A DNA stretch of 62,697 nt from NCBI RefSeq assembly GCF_011043735.1, contig NZ_JAAKGV010000019.1:127489-190185 (forward strand). The letters are read 5' to 3'. The notes under the pieces were generated by a model, which was not told the DNA's origin, did not search any database, and saw only the letters and a program-made list of their open reading frames with translations. Positions 1 through 8,348 of the stretch are shown here, piece after piece (position 1 is the first letter of the stretch; each line of letters starts with the position of its first letter). The translations under genes were made by a program, and so were the position numbers. Source of the stretch: Methylobacterium sp. DB0501 (GTDB lineage Bacteria; Pseudomonadota; Alphaproteobacteria; Rhizobiales; Beijerinckiaceae).

Positions 1-261
1 CCCCCGGAGCCCGCACCTCTGCCCGAACCCGCGCCTCCGCCCGAGCCCCCGCCGCCCGAGCCCCCGCCGCCCGAGCCCGAGCCGGCTCCGCCGCCCCCGC
101 CGGCGCCGGAACCGGTGCCCGAGCCGCCCCCGCCTCCGCCGGCCCCGCCGGAGGAACCGGCCCCGGCCTCGAAGGCGCCCTCGGTCCAGAACCCGTTCTC
201 GGTCGAGGAGATCGAGGCCGAGTTCGCCCGCCTCCTCGGCCGGCCGCTCGACAAGCGCTGA
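1..261 (+). CDS. fliO: C-terminal end of a FliO-like flagellar biosynthesis protein (partial)
   Basis: The frame is open from the first base and stops at TGA 259-261, so the 5' part lies outside the window. The visible 86 residues are about 60 residues of Pro/Glu/Ala low-complexity tail followed by a conserved-looking end, NPFSVEEIEAEFARLLGR. Alphaproteobacterial FliO proteins are small one-helix components that help assemble the FliP ring, and they often carry such a disordered tail with a short helical C-terminus. The next gene is fliP, which fits the usual fliO-fliP order. The membrane segment is not visible here, so the name rests on the tail and on position. Confidence 0.6.
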   Translation, partial: PPEPAPLPEPAPPPEPPPPEPPPPEPEPAPPPPPAPEPVPEPPPPPPAPPEEPAPASKAPSVQNPFSVEEIEAEFARLLGRPLDKR

Positions 262-414
262 AGGCCTGTCGCCGAAGGGGTGGCGCCGAACACCGGTGCC
301 GGAGGTCTTCGCGCCGGATCTGTTGCACCGGAACCGCGCCCGCCCGCCCTCGACAGGGTGCGGCGGGCGCGGCGCTTGCGGGCCGCGGCCCCTGAGCCCA
401 AGGGTGGAACCGCC

Positions 415-1170
415 ATGGCGCCCCCGAATCGCTCGTCCCGTCTCCCCCGTCTCTGCCGCGCCGCGGTGGCCCTGCTGTTCCTCTCGGGCGGCTCGGCGCT
501 GGCGCAGAGCCTGACCGTCGATCTCGGCCCGAGCGGCGGCGTCACCGAGCGGGCCTTGCAGCTCGTCGCCCTCATCACCGTGCTGGCGCTGGCGCCCTCG
601 GTCCTGGTGATGGCGACCTCGTTCACCCGGATCGTGGTGGTGCTGTCGATCCTACGCTCGGCGCTGGGCACCCAGACGGCGCCGCCGAACGCGGTGATCG
701 TCAGCCTGTCCTTGTTCCTCACCGCCTTCGTGATGGCGCCGACGGCGCGGGAGGCTTACCGCACCGGCATCGAGCCGCTGCTCGCCGGGCAGATCCAGCA
801 GGGCCAGGCCTTCGAGCGGGCGAGCCAGCCGTTCAAGGCGTTCATGCTGCGCAGCGTGCGCGAGAAGGACCTGAAGCTCTTCCTGGACCTCGCCCGCGCC
901 GGCACGCCGGCGACGCCGGAAGCGGTCGGCCTCGAGGTGCTGACCCCCGCCTTCATGATCTCGGAGTTGAGGCGCGCCTTCGAGATCGGCTTCCTGCTGT
1001 TCATCCCGTTCCTGATCATCGACCTCGTGGTCGCGTCGATCCTGATGTCGGTCGGCATGATGATGCTGCCGCCCGCCACCGTGGCGCTGCCGTTCAAGCT
1101 GATCTTCTTCGTGCTGGTCGACGGCTGGACCCTGGTGGCCGGATCCCTGGTGCAGAGCTACGGCGGCTGA
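415..1170 (+). CDS. fliP: Flagellar type III export gate protein FliP
   Basis: FliP forms, with FliQ and FliR, the membrane export gate of the flagellar type III secretion apparatus. The product is 251 residues, the usual family length. It begins with a signal-peptide-like stretch (about residues 8-31, ending GGSALAQS), followed by four hydrophobic segments. The family signature MATSFTRIVVVLSILRSALG and the C-terminal VLVDGWTLVAGSLVQSY are present. ATG 415 is preferred over a start at 280, because the extra residues are Arg/Pro-rich and precede the signal peptide. It lies 150 bases after fliO; fliQ is not downstream, where the next genes run antisense. Confidence 0.96.
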   Translation: MAPPNRSSRLPRLCRAAVALLFLSGGSALAQSLTVDLGPSGGVTERALQLVALITVLALAPSVLVMATSFTRIVVVLSILRSALGTQTAPPNAVIVSLSLFLTAFVMAPTAREAYRTGIEPLLAGQIQQGQAFERASQPFKAFMLRSVREKDLKLFLDLARAGTPATPEAVGLEVLTPAFMISELRRAFEIGFLLFIPFLIIDLVVASILMSVGMMMLPPATVALPFKLIFFVLVDGWTLVAGSLVQSYGG

Positions 1171-1454
1171 TCGCCGGGCCGATCGCCATGGGGTCGGGGT
1201 CCCGGCACTAGGCCGAGGGCCCGGCCGGCGAGGTGGGCCGGCACGCCGCGGCGCATCAGCCGGTCGCGGCGCGCCCGGTTCGCGAGGCCCGTCGCCTGCG
1301 CCGCCGCCGCATCGACGATCGGCTGCGTCCAGGCCTCGAACCAGGCGATCTGCACCGCCAGCCCGAGCAGCACCATCTCGCCGGCCAGCACCTGCGAGGC
1401 GAGGACGACCCGCCGCACCTGCGCGTCCAGCGGGATGGCGGGCGGTGGGCTCAT
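1158..1454 (-). CDS. Small conserved-looking protein of unknown function
   Basis: A 98-residue protein starting at ATG 1454. Residues about 10-40 are hydrophobic (VVLASQVLAGEMVLLGLAVQ) and may form one helix; the rest is Ala/Arg-rich and ends in a Pro/Gly/His tail. The 3' end overlaps the end of fliP by 13 bases in convergent orientation. It follows the 1477-1851 gene by 22 bases, so the two probably share a transcript. No family was recognised. Codon positions look coding-like (GC-rich third positions), but there is no independent evidence of expression. Confidence 0.5.
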   Translation of the reverse strand: MSPPPAIPLDAQVRRVVLASQVLAGEMVLLGLAVQIAWFEAWTQPIVDAAAAQATGLANRARRDRLMRRGVPAHLAGRALGLVPGPRPHGDRPGDQPP

Positions 1455-1476
1455 GGCATCCGGGCCGCCCGCACCG

Positions 1477-1851
1477 TCATCGCAGGGCGGCCTCCGGCCG
1501 CACGGCCTCGGGGCCCGGCCGGACGGCGTCGATCACGTGGGCGGCCGGGACGGCCTCGACGAGCCCCGGCTCGATGGGCGCGGGCGCCGAGGGCTCGATT
1601 GGATTGTACGGGCGGTTGTAGCAACGGCAGATCGCGAACCAGAATGCCGCGCGCTCCGCGGGTGTGAACCGGCTCAGGCAGGCCTCGAGGGCGTCCTGGC
1701 CGGCTTGGGCGAGATGCGCGCGCGTGCCCTCGTCGAGGCGGTCGAGCCCGGCGGCGGACGCGAGGTCGATGGCACGCTGGTCGGGATCGTCCGGCGACGG
1801 CGCGTGATCGCGGGAGGCGGTGATCGACTCGGATATCGTCGGCTCGGCCAC
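1477..1851 (-). CDS. Hypothetical protein, 124 aa
   Basis: It starts at GTG 1851, with AGGGAG eight bases upstream on the minus strand. The central part (about residues 25-85) is predicted to be helical. It contains the stretch FTPAERAAFWFAICRCYNRPYNP, an aromatic/cysteine-rich patch, and the C-terminal third is Pro/Ala/Glu-rich. No signal peptide or membrane helix is seen. The gene is followed at 22 bases by the 98-residue gene. The family is unknown to me. It is supported by its start site and plausible amino-acid composition. Confidence 0.55.
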   Translation of the reverse strand: MAEPTISESITASRDHAPSPDDPDQRAIDLASAAGLDRLDEGTRAHLAQAGQDALEACLSRFTPAERAAFWFAICRCYNRPYNPIEPSAPAPIEPGLVEAVPAAHVIDAVRPGPEAVRPEAALR

Positions 1852-1919
1852 GGCTCGACTCCCTGACGGTTTTCCACGCCAGATCTAACGCCGAACGTCT
1901 CGCTTCGATCCGCCCCGTG

Positions 1920-2240
1920 TCAGTGCTCCGGAAAGAACGGCGGCGGGATGTTGTAGATCGGCAGGTTGGTGTTGCGCGGCAGCCAGGCGTGGAAGACCTC
2001 GCCCTCGCGCTCGCCGTAGGAGACCGGCCGGACCGCGATGCCGCGACGCAGGCCGGGATGGGGGGAACCCATTCGGGGCAGACCCGCATGGACCCGGTGA
2101 TACCGGCGGACCGGCGCATAAGCCGGCCTCGGCATGCGCCCGTAGCCGGCGGGCGCCGGGCGGTCGACCTCGCCGTCGGCCGCCGCCGGGGCGGCGAGCG
2201 CCAGCATCATCAGTCCGGCAGTCAAGGCGGGGCGCAGCAT
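1920..2240 (-). CDS. Small secreted protein of unknown function
   Basis: A 106-residue protein with a clear N-terminal signal peptide (residues 1-22, MLRPALTAGLMMLALAAPAAADG, cleavage after AAA). The mature part is rich in Arg, Pro, Tyr and Gly and ends in the hydrophobic-aromatic PIYNIPPPFFPEH. It is therefore probably periplasmic or surface-exposed. The gene stands alone between the 1477-1851 gene and the EamA transporter, all on the minus strand. No domain was recognised, and small Tyr/Pro-rich exported proteins of this kind are common in Methylobacterium-like genomes. Confidence 0.6.
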   Translation of the reverse strand: MLRPALTAGLMMLALAAPAAADGEVDRPAPAGYGRMPRPAYAPVRRYHRVHAGLPRMGSPHPGLRRGIAVRPVSYGEREGEVFHAWLPRNTNLPIYNIPPPFFPEH

Positions 2241-2293
2241 GCGGGCGGTCTCCGAGATCCCGCGAGCTTAAGGCCGCGAATCCCACCAGGGGC

Positions 2294-3184
2294 TTAACCG
2301 CGGCTCGCGATCGCCACCCCGGCCACCGCCACCACCATGCCGAGGAGCTGCACCGGCGCCAGGGTCTCGCCGAACAGCCCGAACGCCATCGCGGCCGAGA
2401 CCGGCGGCACGAGGTAGAACAGGGCCGCCACCCCCGCCACCGCGCCGCGTCGGATCAGCCCGAGCAGGATCAGGATGCCGCCGACCGACAGGCCGAGCAC
2501 CGCCCAGGCGAGGCCGAGGAGCAGCGGCACCGAGAAGTCGAACTCGCCGTGCTCGGTCAGGAGCGCCAGCGGCAGGGTGAGGAGCCCGGCGCCGACGAAC
2601 TGGGCCGCGGCATTGGTGCGCAGGTCCACCGCGACGGCCTTGCGCTTCTGCCACAGGGTGCCGAGCGTGATCCCGATCGTGCCGCAGAAGCAGACCGCGA
2701 GGGCGACCGGCGGGATGCCGCCGCCGACGCCGATCCGCGGCGCCAGCACCAGCCCGGCACCGAGGAGGCCGACCGCGATGCCGAGCCAGCGCAGGCCCGA
2801 GACCCGCTCGCCGAGGAGCGGCCCCGCCACCGCGGCGGTGAGCAGCGGCTGAAGGCTCGCCACCAGGGCGGCGATGCCGGCCGGCAGCCCGCGATGCACC
2901 GCCCAGAACACCGCGTCGAGATAGACGCCGTGGATCAGGATCCCGGCCACCATCGCGTCGCGCCAGCCGGTCCAGCCGCGCGGCCAGGTCGCACCGGCGG
3001 CGAGCGCCAGGCCCGACAGCACCATCGCGCTCAGCACGAAGCGCACGCAGAGGAAGGTCAGCGGCTCGGCATGCGGCGCGATCAGCCGCGCCACCACGAA
3101 GCCCGTGGCCCAGATGAGCACGAACAGGCCGGGGGCCAGGCGGGTCGGCCAGGATGCGTCGGACAGAGGCAGGAGGCGGCTCAT
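2294..3184 (-). CDS. EamA-family (DMT superfamily) metabolite exporter
   Basis: A 296-residue inner-membrane protein with about ten hydrophobic helices in two EamA repeats (roughly residues 15-145 and 155-290), as in RhaT/YdcZ/PecM-like drug/metabolite transporters. The first repeat has the typical FVLIWATGFVVARLIAPHAE entry, and the second repeat ends at about GMVVAVAGVAIASRG. Start ATG 3184 is chosen because it leaves a normal short cytoplasmic tail; an in-frame start at 3223 would add only Arg-rich residues. The substrate cannot be predicted from sequence. It is convergent to nothing and follows a strong hairpin at 3333-3367. Confidence 0.85.
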   Translation of the reverse strand: MSRLLPLSDASWPTRLAPGLFVLIWATGFVVARLIAPHAEPLTFLCVRFVLSAMVLSGLALAAGATWPRGWTGWRDAMVAGILIHGVYLDAVFWAVHRGLPAGIAALVASLQPLLTAAVAGPLLGERVSGLRWLGIAVGLLGAGLVLAPRIGVGGGIPPVALAVCFCGTIGITLGTLWQKRKAVAVDLRTNAAAQFVGAGLLTLPLALLTEHGEFDFSVPLLLGLAWAVLGLSVGGILILLGLIRRGAVAGVAALFYLVPPVSAAMAFGLFGETLAPVQLLGMVVAVAGVAIASRG

Positions 3185-3332
3185 GATGCCTGCGCAACGA
3201 GCACGAGCGCGGCCGTTCCGCAACCGGGAACCGCGTCGGGACGGCCCCGTCGGCGGCGCAGGGCTCGAACCCGGACCGTCCGTGCCCGGAAGGACGCGGG
3301 CGCCGGATTTTGGTCGGCCCGGCTTTCCAGGA

Positions 3333-3367
3333 CGGGCCTGCCCGCTCTACCTGAGGCGGCAGGCCCG
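3333..3367. other. Strong hairpin (10-bp perfect arms)
   Basis: CGGGCCTGCC at 3333-3342 pairs perfectly with GGCAGGCCCG at 3358-3367 around a 15-base loop. It lies between the divergently oriented EamA gene and the YihY gene, about 60 bases ahead of the GTG of the latter. No T-run follows on either strand, so a terminator is unlikely. It may be a regulatory or repeat-derived structure. Confidence 0.5.
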
Positions 3368-3427
3368 CTGGCGTGAGGTCCGCCGGCGACACCATGCCTG
3401 CCGGGGAGGAAGCCCGCCGGAAGGCCC

Positions 3428-4342
3428 GTGACGTCCCAGCCCGAGAGCCCGCGCGCCGTGATCCGTCCCCGTACCGCCCTGGAGATCGCCGCCATCGCGG
3501 CGCAGCGCTTCGTCGCCCACGACGGCTGGGCGATCGCCAGCCACATCGCGCTCTCGCTTCTGACCTCGCTTTTTCCGTTCCTGATCCTGCTCACGGCGCT
3601 CGCCAGCGTGTTCGGCACCAAGTCGCTCGCCGACGAGGCCGGAAACCTGCTGTTCGAGATCTGGCCGAGCGAGGTGGCGGGGCCGATCGCCGGCGAGGTC
3701 CACCGGGTGCTGACCGAGCAGCGCGGCGGCCTCCTCACCCTCGGCGCGGTGCTGGCGCTCTACTTCTCGTCGAGCGGGGTCGAGAGCCTGCGGGTCGGCC
3801 TCAACCGGGCCTATGGCCTGCGCGAGATGCGGCCGTGGTGGCTCACCCGCCTCGAATCGATCGGCTACGTGATCTGCGCCGCCTTCGCGATGCTGGCCTT
3901 CACCTTCCTGGTGGTGCTCGGGCCGCTGGTCTGGCGCGGGCTGGTGCTGGTGGCGCCGGGGCTGGAGCCGCTCGGCCTCACCGTGGCGGTCGGCCGGGTC
4001 GGGGTGACGGTGCTGCTCGTCTCGGCCGTGCTGGTGATCGCCCACAAGTTCATCGCCGCCGGGCGCCGGCCCGTCACCCTGGTGCTGCCCGGCATCGCCG
4101 TGACGCTGTGCCTGTGGGTGCTGGCCGGGATCGGCTTCGGGATGTACCTCGACCGGTTCTCGAACGCCTACGTCTCGACCTACGGGGGCTTGGCGACCGC
4201 GATGGTGTTCCTGGTCTTCGTCTACTGGCTCGCCGCGATGTTCCTGTTCGGCGGCGAGATCAACGGCACGGTGATCGCCGCCCGCCGCCGCCGCCTCCAG
4301 GCCCGGGCCCAGAGCCGGCGGGATACGATCAAGTTGCTGTAG
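3428..4342 (+). CDS. YihY/BrkB-family inner-membrane protein
   Basis: A 304-residue protein with six hydrophobic segments. It carries the family features: an N-terminal DGWAIASHIALSLLTSLFPF segment with early Pro, a central SSSGVESLRVGLNRAYG motif, and a late YGGLATAMVFLVFVYWLAAMFLFGGEIN segment ending in a basic Arg-rich tail. The YihY/BrkB family was once annotated as ribonuclease BN; it is now treated as membrane proteins of uncertain, possibly transport, function. The start is GTG 3428, in front of the MTSQPES sequence. It is a single-gene unit convergent with the SfnB-like gene, 17 bases away. Confidence 0.88.
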   Translation: MTSQPESPRAVIRPRTALEIAAIAAQRFVAHDGWAIASHIALSLLTSLFPFLILLTALASVFGTKSLADEAGNLLFEIWPSEVAGPIAGEVHRVLTEQRGGLLTLGAVLALYFSSSGVESLRVGLNRAYGLREMRPWWLTRLESIGYVICAAFAMLAFTFLVVLGPLVWRGLVLVAPGLEPLGLTVAVGRVGVTVLLVSAVLVIAHKFIAAGRRPVTLVLPGIAVTLCLWVLAGIGFGMYLDRFSNAYVSTYGGLATAMVFLVFVYWLAAMFLFGGEINGTVIAARRRRLQARAQSRRDTIKLL

Positions 4343-4359
4343 GGGGGACTCCCAGGCCG

Positions 4360-5616
4360 TCAGCTCCAGGCGTGGAACGGCGGGTTGACCCCGTTCAGCG
4401 CGTGGTTGCCGACGATCGCCACCTTCCAGCGCACCGGATCGTGGAGGGTATGGGTGCGGGCGTTGCGCCAGTGCCGGTCGAGATTGTGCTCGGCGAGCGT
4501 CGCGCGGGTACCGGACAGCTCGAACAGGGTGTTGGCGGCGGCGAGCGCCACCTCGGTGGTCAGGACCTTGGACTCGGCCACCGCGAGCTGGGCCGCCGCC
4601 ACGCTCTCGGGCGTCGGATCCGCGACCGCCGCGTCGATGGCGAGCCCGGCCCGGTCGAGCAGGGCCTCGGCGGCGTGCTGGCGGATCGTCAGGTCGCCGA
4701 CGGCGCGGATCGTGTAGGGGTCGTCGGAGGCCCGCTCCTGGCCGCTGTCGATCCAGGGCCGCGCCTTCTCGCGCACGAAGGCGATGGTGTCGTCGAGGGC
4801 GGCGCGCCCGATCCCGGCATCGATCGCCGCCTGGATGATCTGGAAGATCGCCCCGTCGACCCGCGGTGCCGTGTAGCCGCGCCAGGCCGGCACGAGGCGG
4901 CTCTTTTCGACCCGCACGTCGTCGATCAGCACGGTGCCGCTGGCGGTGCCGCGCTGGCCGAAGCTCGACCAGTCGTCGATCACCGTGAGGCCCGGGGCAT
5001 CGCGGTCGGCGATGGCGTACCAGGGGCGGCCCTCGTCATCGACCGCGACGATGGGCACGAGATGAGCGAGCAGCGCCCCCGTCGCGTAGAACTTTCGGCC
5101 CCGGACGACGACGTGGTCGCCGTGATCGGTGAAGCGGGTCTCGAACTCGGCGGCCCGCTTCGTGCCCTTCTCCGAGAAGGCGTTGCCGAAGCGGATGCCG
5201 GCCAGCACCGCGGCGAACAGCTCCGCCTGCTGCTCCGGCTCGGACACGGTACGGATCGCCGCGACGATGCCGAGGTGGTTCTGGGCGATCTGTGCGATCG
5301 AGGGATCCGCCGCCGCGATGATCGCGACGACCTGCGCCAGCGTCCGGTAGGACACCTCCGGCCCGCCATGGCTGCGCGGCACGTTGATCGACCACAGCCC
5401 GCTCTGCGAGAAGGCGTCGAGTTCGGCCAGCGGCCGCGCTCCGGTGCGGTCGCGCTCCGAGGCGCCCTCCCGGAACCGGGCCGCGAGGGCGTGGGCGATC
5501 CGGATCGCCTCCGCGTCGTCGCGGATGACGTGGGCGGGCTCGGCCGGGCGGGCGGGGCCGGGCGCGCCCTGCGGCGCAGGGTCGGCGATGTGGCTCGGAT
5601 TGACGGCGATGTTCAT
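4360..5616 (-). CDS. SfnB-family acyl-CoA-dehydrogenase-like flavoprotein (sulfur acquisition)
   Basis: A 418-residue protein of the acyl-CoA dehydrogenase fold. The N-terminal helical domain runs to about residue 130, then a beta domain with FSEKGTK and DDWSSFGQRGTASGTVLIDDV, then a C-terminal helical domain ending NHALNGVNPPFHAWS. The spacing and C-terminus match SfnB/DszC-like monooxygenases, which act with reduced FMN on sulfones or related sulfur compounds during sulfate limitation. ATG 5616 is chosen because GGAG lies just upstream and the mature-looking start is MNIAVNPSH; an upstream start would add Pro/Cys-rich residues. No ssu or sfn partner genes are in this window, so the substrate remains open. 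Confidence 0.8.
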   Translation of the reverse strand: MNIAVNPSHIADPAPQGAPGPARPAEPAHVIRDDAEAIRIAHALAARFREGASERDRTGARPLAELDAFSQSGLWSINVPRSHGGPEVSYRTLAQVVAIIAAADPSIAQIAQNHLGIVAAIRTVSEPEQQAELFAAVLAGIRFGNAFSEKGTKRAAEFETRFTDHGDHVVVRGRKFYATGALLAHLVPIVAVDDEGRPWYAIADRDAPGLTVIDDWSSFGQRGTASGTVLIDDVRVEKSRLVPAWRGYTAPRVDGAIFQIIQAAIDAGIGRAALDDTIAFVREKARPWIDSGQERASDDPYTIRAVGDLTIRQHAAEALLDRAGLAIDAAVADPTPESVAAAQLAVAESKVLTTEVALAAANTLFELSGTRATLAEHNLDRHWRNARTHTLHDPVRWKVAIVGNHALNGVNPPFHAWS

Positions 5617-6007
5617 GGGAGGCTCCGCAATCGGTGGACAGGATTGGCGGTGGGGTGCATTCCCCTCCCCAGCGCGCATGGGGAAGGGTCCGGCTCTCGC
5701 ACAGGCAGGATCGCCGGTTCATCGGAGCGATGAAGATGACGATCGTCGATCGATTGGCACGACTGGATCGCGCCGCAGAATATTTCCCGATGGATGCCGT
5801 TTCGTCAAACGAAGCATCCTGTTTAATTTTACTGATTTCTGGAAATTCGTTCTCGCCGATCAGCGATCGTGCAAAAGCATTTTTTCGATCGGGGTCCGCC
5901 GGCTGCGATCACCGACCTTGGGGTCGAAACCCGGTCAGCTTGACCGCATGACGGGCTGCCATCGGCAAAGGACCGCTCGACACAGCCTCGGTGGAAAGCG
6001 GTCTCAT
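5617..6007. other. AT-richer intergenic stretch, no gene seen
   Basis: About 390 bases without a supportable gene. From about 5,735 to 5,900 the composition drops to roughly half GC, against about 70% around it, with T-runs such as GTTTAATTTTACTG. It holds the promoter side of the SfnB-like gene and the 3' side of the uridine-kinase-like gene. It marks the left edge of a compositionally different segment. Confidence 0.6.
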
Positions 6008-6688
6008 TCAGTCCAACCGACCTCCCACCCTTGCAACGAGCCGGGGCTTTGCGAAGTCGTCGTTGTCGATGATCGTGTCGCAGTTGCCCTCCGGATCGCA
6101 GAGGCGTTCATACAGGGCATACGCGGGACGGTAGCGCTTCCCATAGAGATCGCGCGCTGCCATCTCGCCCCCGAGGCGGTCCGTATCCCGACCCAGGCCG
6201 CGGGCCTCCGCCATCTCGGCTGAGGTCCGCACGAAGAGCGTCACGTCCCAATGGTCACGTAGCTCGTGGCGTTGGAGGAAAGTGCCATCCACGATCAGGA
6301 TGGCGTCCTCGGCTGCCACTTGCGGCTCTTGAGCTATCGGCTGGTCGGCGTCGAGGTCGAAGGACGCGGTGCGATACTGCCGGTCACCCTTCGGGCCCAG
6401 CGGGGCGAGCAGGAGGGTGACGACGGAGGGAAGATCGCGTGCGTCATAATAGTATCCCTCTGCCGAATACCGGCCTCGGGCGTAGCGCTCAACACGTGGG
6501 CGGTGGAAGCCGTCGATGGACGTCCGGATCACGGGCCGCCCTGTCTCAACAAGCAACGCGGCAATCTCGTCGGCGAGCGTCGTCTTGCCCGAGGCCGTTC
6601 GTCCATCGACCGCGACCCTTACCGGGTGGCCCGGACGCAAGCGTCCGAGGCGCGTGGCGACTTCGCTGAGTGTGTCCGTCCTGTTCAC
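6008..6688 (-). CDS. Uridine-kinase-like P-loop phosphotransferase
   Basis: A 226-residue soluble protein with a Walker A motif DGRTASGKTTLADE at about residues 28-41, which is the uridine kinase/phosphoribulokinase form of the P-loop. Further features are DGFHRPR (about 59), a Walker-B-like ILIVDGTFLQRHELRDHWD (about 140-158) and the lid-like GRDTDRLGGEMAARDLYGKRY. Such proteins transfer phosphate from ATP to a nucleoside or small alcohol; the substrate is not determined by these motifs. The start is GTG 6688. It sits downstream of the broken LOV kinase on the same strand, separated by 105 bases. Codon use is less GC-biased than in the flanking genes. Confidence 0.75.
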   Translation of the reverse strand: MNRTDTLSEVATRLGRLRPGHPVRVAVDGRTASGKTTLADEIAALLVETGRPVIRTSIDGFHRPRVERYARGRYSAEGYYYDARDLPSVVTLLLAPLGPKGDRQYRTASFDLDADQPIAQEPQVAAEDAILIVDGTFLQRHELRDHWDVTLFVRTSAEMAEARGLGRDTDRLGGEMAARDLYGKRYRPAYALYERLCDPEGNCDTIIDNDDFAKPRLVARVGGRLD

Positions 6689-6793
6689 TGTAGGCTCGCG
6701 CTCGTCGATACTACGGAGGCTTAGCGACAGCTCCTTAGGGTCAGCTTCATGACGCCTGCGGGCGTCCGCCGAGGGTGGAAACGGGACGGACGG

Positions 6794-8290
6794 CTATGAG
6801 AGTACGTCCATTCGAATGCGGGCATCCGTTTCGGCGTCTGCCAGTGGGGCGACAGCTGTGAAGACGACACCTTCGGAGCGAAAGTCGAGGTCGACACGCC
6901 CGCCGATCTCTGCAGCCAGCACACGCCTGATGAGCTGGGTTCCGAAGCTCGTCCGGTTCGGGGGTACAACGGGGGGACCGCCGGTTTCCCGCCAAATCAT
7001 GTGCAGGAGCGGACGATCCGGCTCGCCCACAATCTTCCACGCGACCTCGACAATGCCTGTTGCGGCGGATAGGGCACCGTATTTGGACGCGTTCGTCGCC
7101 AGTTCATGAAGCGCCAGGGCATAGGCGACGACGAGCTGGGGCGGAAGGCGCAGATCCGGTCCCGACAGTCTAAATCGGTCGGCATCCTCGACGCCGAAGG
7201 GCGTCAGCGAGCGCATGACCAGGTCATGCATCGAGACGCTCCCGAATTCCTCGGAAACCAGCAGGGTGTTGGCCGCCGCCATCGCCTGGATGCGCGCCGT
7301 CAGCGTCACGCCGGCATCCTGCAGCGAGTCGGCGCGCCGCATGGTCTGCGAGACAACGGCCTGCAGGGCGGACAGCGTATTCTGCACGCGGTGATGGAGT
7401 TCGCGGCTCAGCAAGGCGCGATGACTCTGTACCGCCCGTCGTTCCGTGATGTCTTGCGAGGTTCCCGTGATGAGGATCGGCGTTCCATCCGCCCGATAAT
7501 GCGCCTTTCCCCTGATCTGGACCCAGCGCACCTCACCGGAGGGCGTAGTCAGGCGATACTCGGCATCGAGAAGCGACCGGTTCGCGATGGCCTGCTCGAT
7601 CGCTTAGTGCTGGATCGCACGATCGTCTGGGTGGATGGAGGCCTGTAGTTCTTCGAGGCTGAGCGGGTCTTGGGGCTGGCGCCCGCAGATCGCCTTGCAG
7701 CTATCGGACGCTGTCAGATGCCCGGTGTCGAGGTTGATGCTCCAACTGCCAAGCTGTCCCGCTTCCAGAGCGAAGCGCAGGCGCTCCTCGCTCGCCTGCA
7801 GCTCAGCATTGCGCCGCGCGACCTCCGCCTCCAGATCGTGCCGGTCGCGCTGGAGACTCACCAATCGCTCGCGCTCCAAGGTCACATCGAACTGAGAAGC
7901 AAAGAAGTAGGTGAGCTGCCCATCCTCCCCGAACACCGGCGAGACCAGGAGGCGGTTCCAGAACGTCGAACCATCCTTCTTGTAGTTCAGAAGGTCAAGC
8001 TCGATCGGTACCCTGCTCTCGATCGCGCGTCTCAAGCGCAGCACCTCCGCGCGGTCGGTCTCCGGTCCCTGCAGGAAGCGGCAGTTCCGCCCGATGATGC
8101 CGCCCCGGTCGTAGCCCGTGAGCCGGGCAAACGCCGCGTTGGCGAAGACGATCGGGTTGTCGGCCTGTCGCGGGTCCGTGATCAGCATGGGCATGCGCGT
8201 GGCGCGGACAGCCGAAGAGAACGGGTCCGGCCCGGAGCCCGCCCGCGTCAGCTCGCGAATGATGCGAGCTTCCTCCTCGAAATTCGGCAC
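6794..8290 (-). pseudogene. LOV-PAS-HWE histidine kinase (LovK-like blue-light sensor) interrupted by an in-frame TAA
   Basis: One continuous reading frame of 499 codons, broken once by TAA at 7604-7606 (codon 229). Residues 30-145 are a LOV domain with the flavin-binding GRNCRFLQGPETD motif; Cys70 is the expected photoadduct cysteine. A short coiled coil (about 145-178) and a second PAS domain follow; the stop falls inside that PAS domain, just after HPDDRAIQ. After the stop the same frame continues through the rest of the PAS domain and a complete HWE kinase: H-box ELHHRVQN (His near codon 300), N-box ALHELATNASKYG, and WRETGG supplying the W-x-E. A restart at GTG 7531 has no spaced ribosome site. 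Either the gene is inactivated, or it is split, read through, or affected by a sequencing error. Start GTG 8290. Confidence 0.85.
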
Positions 8291-8348
8291 CTGTATCCGT
8301 CCCGCCTCGGTCGTCTCAAGCGCTGCTATATACCGCTACGGTGCCAGC

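Noticed and set aside
280..414. Extended N-terminus for FliP
   Set aside because: The added 45 residues are Pro/Arg-rich and precede the signal peptide; ATG 415 fits the family.
3257..3372. tRNA-like signals on the minus strand (GGTTCGAGCCC T-arm-like and GGTAGAGC D-arm-like)
   Set aside because: The acceptor stems do not pair, no 7-base anticodon loop with a T33 and purine 37 is present, and no CCA end is in place. The D-arm-like part belongs to the hairpin at 3333-3367.
7531..7606. Two separate genes (LOV-PAS and PAS-HWE) instead of a broken one
   Set aside because: Not accepted as the main reading: the stop cuts through the PAS domain, the same frame continues, and GTG 7531 has no properly spaced ribosome site. 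Kept open as a finding.
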